Shown: positions 6,362 to 12,070 of the stretch, one piece after another
Layout: the number at the start of each line of letters is the position of its first letter
Numbering within the stretch: the first letter of the stretch is position 1
From: Treponema sp.
GTDB lineage: Bacteria; Spirochaetota; Spirochaetia; Treponematales; Treponemataceae
Direction: 5' to 3'
DNA: 12,070 bases
Assembly: GCA_024691265.1 (NCBI GenBank)
Contig: JAILNT010000263.1
Coordinates: 1-12,070, forward strand
Translations under genes and position numbers: made by a program
Notes under the pieces: generated by a model
What the model was told of the DNA's origin: nothing
The model's database searches: none
What the model saw: only the letters and a program-made list of their open reading frames with translations

Positions 6362-7657
6362 ATGAAACTATACAGTAAATATCAGATGATAAGAAATTGC
6401 ATTGCAAGCATTCTTATCGGAGCCGCTGTAGTTATATTTGTTATGAGAGTTGAGATTTATAAAATCACAACAGAAGAAAATGAAAATGTTGCACAAGTAA
6501 CAGAAAGTACAGCAGAAACAGAAACTGAAAACAACAGTTCAATAGAAGAAGAAAATATTACAAGTTCGAAAGCAATACCTGTAGCTGTACAAAATACTAT
6601 TTATACGCAAGATGAAGCCCAAAATATAAATGTATATGAAAAATGCAATGAAGCTGTAGTCAATATTACAACACAAACAATGAGCTATGACTGGTTCTAT
6701 CAGCCTTTAGGATTACAGGATTCAGGCTCAGGTTCAGGTTCTATAATTGATAAAAGAGGCTATGTTGTAACAAATGTACACGTTATTGAAAATGCTGCAA
6801 AAATTACAATATCTCTTTCTGATGGAACATCTTATGAAGGTTCTGTAGTAGGCAAAGATGAAGAATGTGATATAGCAGTATTAAAATTCGATGTACCTGC
6901 AAATGTCACATTAAAAACCATAGAATTTGGTAATAGTGAAAATCTGAAAGTAGGACAGAAAGTTATTGCCATTGGAAATCCTTTTGGTCTTGAAAGAACA
7001 ATGACAACAGGAATTGTATCAGGACTTGGAAGACCTATACAGGAAAGTAATGGACCTCTTATCAGAAACATGATACAAACAGATGCTGCCATTAATCCTG
7101 GAAATTCCGGAGGACCATTACTTGATAATCAGGGAAGAATGATTGGTATAAATACAATCATATATTCTAATTCAGGAAGCTCATCTGGTGTAGGATTTGC
7201 AATTCCAGTATCTACAGCCCGCCGTGTTGTAAGCGACCTTATACAATACGGAAAAGTAAATCGTGGAATTATAAACGCAGAATTATATCCTGTATCAACA
7301 TTAAAAAGATATGTAAGATTCCCAAGTTCTATAACAGGAGGAATTCTTGTAAGCGAAATAGCAGCTGGTAGCAGAGCTGCAAACGACGGCTTAAAGGGAG
7401 GTTCTAAACAAAGAAATAGTACTTTAAGCTTAAGAACTATGAGAGGAATTATAAATATCTACATAGATGGAGATATAATAACTGCAATAGATAACATAAC
7501 AGTTAATACCCAGGCAGATTTTGACAGTGCACTAGAAGATAAAAAGCCTGGAGACAAAGTAACTGTAACAGTTCTGAGAAATGGAAAAAGCGAAAAGATA
7601 AAAATAACACTAGACGGAGATGAAAGCAGCACAAATAACACAGGAAAAACCCTATGA
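6362..7657 (+). CDS. htrA: HtrA/Deg-family membrane-anchored serine protease, one PDZ domain
   Basis: A 431-residue envelope protease and chaperone of the S1C (DegP/HtrA) family that degrades or refolds damaged exported proteins. It has a short cytoplasmic end, a single transmembrane segment (about residues 12-28) and an acidic Thr/Glu/Ser-rich spacer (about 37-69). The protease domain carries TNVHVIE (His140), CDIAVLKF (Asp170) and the nucleophile loop NPGNSGGPL (Ser249), with a complete triad. One PDZ domain follows (about 300-418). That PDZ domain carries an insertion of about 22 residues between LKGG and GDIITAID, at residues 348-369. This resembles the longer first PDZ of plant DEG1 and cyanobacterial Hho proteases more than E. 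coli DegP. A GSGSGS stretch precedes the catalytic domain. The gene follows pfp by 81 bases, and its stop overlaps the uvrB start. Confidence 0.94.
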   Translation: MKLYSKYQMIRNCIASILIGAAVVIFVMRVEIYKITTEENENVAQVTESTAETETENNSSIEEENITSSKAIPVAVQNTIYTQDEAQNINVYEKCNEAVVNITTQTMSYDWFYQPLGLQDSGSGSGSIIDKRGYVVTNVHVIENAAKITISLSDGTSYEGSVVGKDEECDIAVLKFDVPANVTLKTIEFGNSENLKVGQKVIAIGNPFGLERTMTTGIVSGLGRPIQESNGPLIRNMIQTDAAINPGNSGGPLLDNQGRMIGINTIIYSNSGSSSGVGFAIPVSTARRVVSDLIQYGKVNRGIINAELYPVSTLKRYVRFPSSITGGILVSEIAAGSRAANDGLKGGSKQRNSTLSLRTMRGIINIYIDGDIITAIDNITVNTQADFDSALEDKKPGDKVTVTVLRNGKSEKIKITLDGDESSTNNTGKTL

Positions 7658-9651
7658 GAAAATTTCAGGTTGTATCAGAATATGAGCCTTCAGGCGACCA
7701 GCCAGAAGCTATAAAGAAATTAGTAGACGGAGTTTTAAGAGGAGATAAATATCAAACTCTTAAAGGTGTAACAGGTTCTGGAAAGACATTTACTATGGCA
7801 AAAATAATAGAAGCTGTGCAAAAGCCAACTTTAATTATTAGCCATAATAAAACTCTTTCAGCACAATTATACAGGGAGTTTAAAAGATTCTTTCCTAACA
7901 ATGCTGTCGAATATTTCGTATCATATTACGACTATTATCAACCTGAAGCCTATGTACCTGCCAGGGATTTATACATAGAAAAAGATGCGTCTGTAAATGA
8001 AGAAATAGACCAGCTTCGTCTTGCTGCAACATATAGCCTCATGGAACGCCGTGATGTTATTGTTGTAGCAACAGTAAGCTGTATATATGGACTCGGTATG
8101 CCAGATTTATACAAAGAAATGCGAGTCCATGTAGAAAAAGGAGAGTCAATAGAACTCTCTCAAATTGCAAGAAAACTTGTAAGTCTGCAATACACAAGAA
8201 ATGATGCTGTACTAGAAAGGGGAAAATACAGAATCAAGGGTGATACAATGGAAGTTTTCCCTCCATATATGGAAACTGACCAGGCATACAGAATAGAATT
8301 AGACTTTGATGAAGTATCCAAAATAACACGATTTGATGTACTTACAGGACATAAAGTAGAAGAATTAGATGAAACGCAATTTTACCCTGCAAAACACTTT
8401 GTAGTACCAGAAGAAATGTTAAAAGAATCAACAGAAAAGATTCTGAAAGAAATGAATGAACGTGTAGAAGAATTAAAAGCTCAGGGAAAACTGCTAGAAG
8501 CTGAAAGATTAAAAACCAGAACAACTTATGATATGGAAATGCTAAATGAAATGGGCTACTGTTCAGGAATAGAAAATTATTCAGGCCCAATTTCAGGCAG
8601 AAAAACGGGCGAACCTCCTGCAACCCTTCTTCACTATTTTCCTGATGATTTTTTATGCTTAATAGATGAAGCACATGTAACAGTTCCACAAATAGGAGCC
8701 ATGTATGAAGGAGACAGAAGCAGAAAACAGAATCTTGTAGATTTTGGCTTCAGACTCCCAAGTGCACTAGACAATAGACCTTTAAAAGAAACAGAGTTCA
8801 CAAAAAAAATGAATCAGGTCATCTATGTTACTGCAACTCCAAGAGAACAGGAAATAAAAAAGAGCAGCCAAATAGTAGAACAGCTTATTAGACCTACAGG
8901 TTTATTAGACCCTATAATAGAAGTTCGTCCAAGCGAAGGACAAATGGAAGATATTTACAAAGAAGTTAGAAAGAGAATTGAAAAAAAAGAAAGAAGCCTT
9001 ATTCTTACTCTAACCAAAAAGATGGCAGAAGATTTAACAGAATATCTTTCAGACCTCGATTTAAAAGTAAAATATATTCATAGTGAAATAGATACATTTG
9101 AACGAGTTGAAATCTTAAAAGGACTTCGTGAGGGAGAATTTGACATACTTATAGGTATCAACCTTCTAAGAGAGGGAATAGATTTACCAGAAGTTAGTTT
9201 TATTGCAATTCTCGATGCTGATAAAATTGGATTTTTAAGAAGTACAACAAGTCTTATACAGATAATAGGAAGAGCAGCCAGAAATGAAAATGGTACGGTA
9301 GTAATGTATGCAGACCGCATGAGTGATGCAATGAAAGAAGCCGTAACAGAAACACAAAGACGTAGAAAGATTCAGCAAGAATACAACAAAGCTCATGGTA
9401 TAACACCTCATACTATAAGCAAGGCTGTAGAAGACATACTTATCAGACAGAAAAAAGATGCAGAAGAAAATGCCGAAACAGAACTTTCTGTATTAAAAAA
9501 GAGTGCAAATCTCTTTGTAGCGTCACAAAGACACAAACTTATAACAGCCTTAAAGAAAGAAATGATGGAAGCTGCAGAAAGGCTTGAATACGAACAGGCA
9601 GCTGCCATAAGAGACGAGATTTCGGAAATAGAAAAAACGTATGGAAAATAA
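7654..9651 (+). CDS. uvrB: Excinuclease ABC subunit B
   Basis: A 665-residue DNA-damage recognition ATPase of nucleotide excision repair. With UvrA it loads onto damaged DNA, and UvrC then incises. Full-length organisation is present: Walker A GVTGSGKT (about residues 38-45), the damage-clamping beta-hairpin YYDYYQPEAYVPARDLYIEK (about 91-110), GRKTGEPPATLLHYFP (about 315-330), motif II DEAH (about 338-341), the FRLPSALDNRPL signature, motif VI QIIGRAARN (about 536-544) and a C-terminal UVR coiled coil that binds UvrC (about 628-662). Motif II reads DEAH where E. coli has DESH. The start overlaps the htrA stop as ATGA, with AGGA at 7642-7645 eight bases upstream inside htrA, implying translational coupling. 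The assignment is secure. Confidence 0.98.
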   Translation: MRKFQVVSEYEPSGDQPEAIKKLVDGVLRGDKYQTLKGVTGSGKTFTMAKIIEAVQKPTLIISHNKTLSAQLYREFKRFFPNNAVEYFVSYYDYYQPEAYVPARDLYIEKDASVNEEIDQLRLAATYSLMERRDVIVVATVSCIYGLGMPDLYKEMRVHVEKGESIELSQIARKLVSLQYTRNDAVLERGKYRIKGDTMEVFPPYMETDQAYRIELDFDEVSKITRFDVLTGHKVEELDETQFYPAKHFVVPEEMLKESTEKILKEMNERVEELKAQGKLLEAERLKTRTTYDMEMLNEMGYCSGIENYSGPISGRKTGEPPATLLHYFPDDFLCLIDEAHVTVPQIGAMYEGDRSRKQNLVDFGFRLPSALDNRPLKETEFTKKMNQVIYVTATPREQEIKKSSQIVEQLIRPTGLLDPIIEVRPSEGQMEDIYKEVRKRIEKKERSLILTLTKKMAEDLTEYLSDLDLKVKYIHSEIDTFERVEILKGLREGEFDILIGINLLREGIDLPEVSFIAILDADKIGFLRSTTSLIQIIGRAARNENGTVVMYADRMSDAMKEAVTETQRRRKIQQEYNKAHGITPHTISKAVEDILIRQKKDAEENAETELSVLKKSANLFVASQRHKLITALKKEMMEAAERLEYEQAAAIRDEISEIEKTYGK

Positions 9652-9670
9652 TTGCTAGTCTAAGTATACT
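9642..9670 (+). promoter_or_regulatory. Candidate promoter giving a leaderless PhnP-like transcript
   Basis: TATACT at 9665-9670 is a good -10 hexamer. TGGAAA at 9642-9647, 17 bases upstream, matches the -35 consensus at four of six positions. The expected start of transcription would fall at the A of the ATG at 9677. No Shine-Dalgarno sequence precedes that ATG, which fits. In such A+T-rich DNA the match could still be chance. Confidence 0.35.
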
Positions 9671-9676
9671 GTAGAC

Positions 9677-10609
9677 ATGCAGATAATAATTACAGGCTCA
9701 GGTACAAGCTTTGGTATGCCAGTTATAGGCTGCCATTGCAGTGCATGCACATCAGAAAATCCAAGGGATAAAAGATACAGGGCTAGTGCTTATATAACAG
9801 ATACAGATGAAAACGGCTACACAACGCATATTGTAATAGATGTAGGCCCTGAATATCGTCTGCAGGCACTCGATCATCATATAGATGTTCTTGATGCAGT
9901 GTTATTAACCCATAGCCATGCAGACCACGTACATGGACTTGATGATTTAAGGGCTTACAGTCATACAACGCCTGATAATATTTCATCAGATACAATAATA
10001 AGAGACAGCTTTTCACATGTAGATGATGACGGATTAAAAATATACAGCAATCGTAAAACTATTGAAGACTTAAAGGAAAGATTTTCATATATCTTCCATG
10101 AAACACAAAAGGGAGGCGGAAAACCTAAATTAAATCTTATAGACAATACTGTCTATACAGAAAAAAATCCTCTGATTTTAGGACGCCTTAATATAATTCC
10201 TATTCCGATGTTGCATGGAAAACTTGAAACATCAGGTTATTTAATATCAGTAAAAGATAATAACGAAGAAGTAAGTTCAATAGCATATCTTACGGATTGT
10301 AGCTATATAAGCGAAAAATCTTTGACAATAATAAAAAATAATTGTGGAAAATTAAAAGAAGTTGTTATAGACGGTTTACGTCCAAAAGAACATTCTACTC
10401 ATTGCTCATTCAGACAAGCTATGAGCTATGCTGAAATATTACAGGCAGAGCATACCTGGATAACACATATCTGTCATGATATGAAACATACAGAAATACA
10501 AGAATATATAAACGAACAGCTTGAAGATTTCCCTGAATTAGAAAAAATAGTAAGAAATGGAGGCAGTGTAGCTCCAGCTTATGACGGACTTGTTTTGAAT
10601 ATAAATTAA
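9677..10609 (+). CDS. Metallo-beta-lactamase-fold hydrolase, PhnP-like
   Basis: A 310-residue cytoplasmic metal-dependent hydrolase. The N-terminus, GSGTSFGMPVIGCHCSAC (about residues 7-24), matches the PhnP-type opening, in which GCxCxxC cysteines (Cys19, Cys21, Cys24) bind a structural zinc. The catalytic metal motif THSHADHVHGLDDLR (about 78-92) gives HxHxDH at 79-84; later YLTDCSY and the ITHICHD stretch supply further ligands. E. coli PhnP is a phosphodiesterase acting on ribosyl cyclic phosphate in phosphonate breakdown, but no other phn gene is nearby, so the substrate is unknown. It is longer than E. coli PhnP (about 250 residues), the extra sequence lying largely between residues about 97 and 160. 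It begins 25 bases after uvrB without a visible ribosome site, making the precise start less certain; the motif-bearing N-terminus argues for this Met. Confidence 0.88.
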   Translation: MQIIITGSGTSFGMPVIGCHCSACTSENPRDKRYRASAYITDTDENGYTTHIVIDVGPEYRLQALDHHIDVLDAVLLTHSHADHVHGLDDLRAYSHTTPDNISSDTIIRDSFSHVDDDGLKIYSNRKTIEDLKERFSYIFHETQKGGGKPKLNLIDNTVYTEKNPLILGRLNIIPIPMLHGKLETSGYLISVKDNNEEVSSIAYLTDCSYISEKSLTIIKNNCGKLKEVVIDGLRPKEHSTHCSFRQAMSYAEILQAEHTWITHICHDMKHTEIQEYINEQLEDFPELEKIVRNGGSVAPAYDGLVLNIN

Positions 10610-10624
10610 AAAGAATATAGCTTT

Positions 10625-10655
10625 ATATCAATTCCCCTTAGAGGGGAGTTGATAT
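10625..10655 (+). other. Near-perfect 14-bp hairpin downstream of the PhnP-like gene
   Basis: Bases 10625-10638 pair with 10642-10655 with a single T-G wobble and a 3-base loop, with four consecutive C-G pairs at the top. It begins 16 bases after the stop codon. No T-run follows on the plus strand, and on the minus strand the T-run lies about ten bases off, so it is not a textbook intrinsic terminator. A 3' stability structure or an atypical terminator is likely. Confidence 0.6.
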
Positions 10656-10744
10656 TGAATAAATAATCAATAAATCACCGCCAAAAAATATCTTATTTTA
10701 TGAAAAATATTTATTTATCGGCTTATAAAGAATAAAAGGGCAAA
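10656..10744. other. A+T-rich spacer between convergent genes
   Basis: The stretch between the two hairpins is very A+T-rich with imperfect AAATATTT-type dyads and no supported gene. Neither strand shows a plausible coding frame of useful length. Confidence 0.4.
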
Positions 10745-10775
10745 AAAAAGCCCGTTCGCATCAGAACGGGTTTTT
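10742..10775 (-). terminator. Rho-independent terminator of rpmB, also usable from the plus strand
   Basis: The 7-bp C/G-rich stem 10751-10757 with 10764-10770 has a 6-base loop, extended by A-T pairs outside it. On the minus strand it is followed by eight T residues (complement of 10742-10749), 15 bases beyond the rpmB stop. On the plus strand five T residues (10771-10775) follow, so read-through from the PhnP-like gene could also end here. Confidence 0.9.
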
Positions 10776-10789
10776 GCATTAGCGTATAC

Positions 10790-11026
10790 TTAGTTAGCTT
10801 CTGCCTTTGGTGCACCAGCATTAGCAGGAACAACATTAATCTTCTTGGTGAGGAAACCTGAGCGAAGACAACGTGTGCACACATTGAGTGTAAGTGTGCG
10901 GCCATCAATCTCAGTCTTCATTTTGAGCAAGTTTGGTCTCCAAATCTTACGTGTATGATTATAAGTTTTGCTTACCTTGTTGCCGTACTGCAGACCTTTT
11001 CCGCAAACATCACATGATCTAGACAT
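10790..11026 (-). CDS. rpmB: Large-subunit ribosomal protein L28 (zinc-binding form)
   Basis: A 78-residue basic ribosomal protein of the 50S subunit. The sequence SCDVCGKGLQYGNKVSKT opens as in typical L28, followed by TRKIWRPNLLKMK and VCTRCLRSG. Two Cys pairs, Cys5/Cys8 and Cys50/Cys53, form the zinc ribbon of the C+ type of L28; many bacteria also carry Cys-free paralogues for zinc starvation, but none is in this window. After about residue 60 there is a short tail rich in Ala, Asn and Lys. AGGTGG (complement of 11033-11038) sits 6 bases before the ATG. It stands alone rather than beside rpmG, has a candidate promoter upstream and a strong terminator downstream. The assignment is secure. 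Confidence 0.97.
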   Translation of the reverse strand: MSRSCDVCGKGLQYGNKVSKTYNHTRKIWRPNLLKMKTEIDGRTLTLNVCTRCLRSGFLTKKINVVPANAGAPKAEAN

Positions 11027-11064
11027 ATTATACCACCTGATTAAAATACAAGTTGAGTTTCAAC

Positions 11065-11093
11065 AGATTACAAGAAAAGGAATATAATGTCAA
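11065..11093 (-). promoter_or_regulatory. Candidate sigma-70-type promoter for rpmB
   Basis: The minus strand has a perfect TTGACA at 11093-11088, a 17-base spacer, then TAATCT at 11070-11065 (three of six matches to TATAAT). Transcription would start near 11058, leaving a leader of about 31 bases with the ribosome site. A small 5-bp dyad at 11052-11064 lies at the expected start and could be an operator or chance. The -35 and spacing are strong; the -10 is weak. Confidence 0.55.
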
Positions 11094-11101
11094 TATCAAA
11101 A

Positions 11102-12070
11102 CTACTTAACATTAGATATCCATAATCCTTTCCAATCATCATTTAATTTACCCTGTAAGGATTTACACTTCTCAAGATACGACTTTGCAGCATCATCCAT
11201 CTCACTTATAGAATAAAATCCGTCCATGGCTTCTTTTATTTTTCCATCATAAAACAGTAATAATGAAGAATGAAATATATCATATACATTTCTCTTTTCA
11301 TTGTACAGACTCTCTGTTACAGGTTCAAATACATTTACAAAATCTTTCTTACCAACAACTACAACCTTTCCAAGTTCCCGCCATTTTAACTGGCAGCCAT
11401 ATTTTTTAGCTTCTTCCATTGTTGATTTTGAACACATAATATAAGTTCCAAATTGCTTATTCAAACCTTCCAGGCGAGATGCTAAATTAACAGAATCTCC
11501 AAGCATTGTATAGTCAAAACGCTTTTCGCTGCCAAAATTTCCTACAACAGCATCACCTGTATTTAAACCTATACGAGTCCATAAAGGTCTTCCGGCAAGT
11601 TCTGTAAAATGTTCTTCCATACTTGAAAGATATTTTTGACATTCTATTGCACTTTCAACAGCCCTTGCTGCATGATTATACTGTTCAACAGGTGCATTCC
11701 AAAAAGCAATTATAGCATCTCCCTCATATTTATCTATGGTTCCCCCATGAGATAAAATTATATTTGTCATATTTGTCAGATACTCATTAAGGATTTCTGC
11801 CAGCTTTTCAGCTTCTAATTTTTCAGAGAGAGAGGTGAAATTTTGAATATCAGAAAAAAATATCGATATATGTCTTTTTTCACCTCCAAGCTTTAACTTG
11901 TATGGATTTGCAATAAGATTATCTATTACAGCAGGGCTTAAATATTGTCTAAAAGCAGTTTTTATAAATCTTTTTTGATAGCCTTCTATAGCATACTTTA
12001 CAATAATAAAAGTAAATACAGAAAGTGAAAAACAAAACAAAGGAGCTATAAGGGGAAGCCATATCCCGTA
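11102..12070 (-). CDS. Class III adenylate/guanylate cyclase, membrane-anchored, 5' truncated by window edge
   Basis: The frame stays open to the window edge, so the N-terminus is missing; the TTG at 12040 is not a credible start because coding continues upstream. The visible 322 residues begin with a hydrophobic membrane segment (about 3-24), then the linker RRF/AFRQYLSP-type region (about 34-46) seen in CHASE2-TM-cyclases, and a class III catalytic domain. Key residues are FFSDIQNFT (metal Asp74), DKYEGDAIIAF (Lys114, which favours ATP, and metal Asp118) and YTMLGDSVNLASRLEGL (Thr188, then transition-state Asn195 and Arg199). It should make cAMP in the cytoplasm. After the domain a tail of about 90 residues carries a helical, acidic region. 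A CHASE2 sensor is inferred for the unseen N-terminus. It lies upstream of rpmB on the same strand with no visible terminator between. Confidence 0.92.
   Translation of the reverse strand, partial: YGIWLPLIAPLFCFSLSVFTFIIVKYAIEGYQKRFIKTAFRQYLSPAVIDNLIANPYKLKLGGEKRHISIFFSDIQNFTSLSEKLEAEKLAEILNEYLTNMTNIILSHGGTIDKYEGDAIIAFWNAPVEQYNHAARAVESAIECQKYLSSMEEHFTELAGRPLWTRIGLNTGDAVVGNFGSEKRFDYTMLGDSVNLASRLEGLNKQFGTYIMCSKSTMEEAKKYGCQLKWRELGKVVVVGKKDFVNVFEPVTESLYNEKRNVYDIFHSSLLLFYDGKIKEAMDGFYSISEMDDAAKSYLEKCKSLQGKLNDDWKGLWISNVK

Noticed and set aside
6718..6741. Repeated TCAGG/TTCAGG units in htrA as a possible tandem repeat
   Set aside because: It simply encodes the short GSGSGS stretch before the protease domain; too short to call a repeat element.
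8342..8689. Minus-strand Leu/Phe-rich frame of 115 codons inside uvrB
   Set aside because: It mirrors the Lys/Glu-rich helices of UvrB on the other strand, a common source of false frames.
10723..10908. Minus-strand frame of 61 codons overlapping the rpmB 3' end
   Set aside because: It runs across the terminator and overlaps L28 in another frame; L28 is certain.
11052..11064. 5-bp dyad at the predicted rpmB transcription start as an operator or L28 autoregulatory site
   Set aside because: Too short and A+T-rich to stand apart from chance without conservation data.
1..12070. Search for a mobile island, defence cassette, CRISPR array, tRNA or riboswitch
   Set aside because: No integrase, transposase, terminal repeats, spaced direct repeats or clover-leaf sequence was seen. 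The RadC-family gene, sometimes found on mobile elements, sits among ordinary chromosomal genes here.

Overview
The window is A+T-rich and densely packed. It carries ordinary chromosomal genes and shows no transposase, integrase, phage gene, CRISPR array, tRNA or rRNA. The organism is most likely a spirochaete of the Treponema group. This is inferred from a long pyrophosphate-dependent phosphofructokinase, an archaeal-type UMP kinase, a PEGA-domain exported protein, a lipoprotein with a relaxed lipobox, a CHASE2-style membrane cyclase and a zinc-type ribosomal protein L28. No single marker here proves it.

There are four transcription blocks. Block A (+, 1-1450) holds the 3' part of a transglutaminase-fold gene whose catalytic Cys position is Ala, followed by an archaeal-type UMP kinase. 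Block B (-, 3427 down to 1430) holds a GH73-like glucosaminidase lipoprotein followed by a MATE exporter. Blocks A and B converge on one bidirectional terminator at 1421-1450, and the last codons of the MATE gene form part of its stem. Block C (+, 3528-10609) is a long run of six genes: radC-like, a small PEGA protein, PPi-phosphofructokinase, a membrane-anchored HtrA/Deg protease, uvrB (overlapping htrA by ATGA) and a PhnP-like metallo-beta-lactamase-fold hydrolase. Block D (-, 12070 down to 10790) holds the 3' part of a class III adenylate/guanylate cyclase and rpmB (L28), which has its own candidate promoter and a strong terminator.

Functionally, the window mixes envelope work (glucosaminidase, PEGA protein, HtrA, MATE), DNA repair (RadC-like, UvrB), central metabolism (PPi-PFK, UMP kinase), signalling (cyclase) and translation (L28). 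I found no convincing new multi-gene defence or mobile system. The points most worth a second look are the Cys-less transglutaminase, the archaeal-type UMP kinase, the htrA-uvrB coupling, a possible leaderless start for the PhnP-like gene, and hairpins lacking U-tracts downstream of that gene and of pfp.
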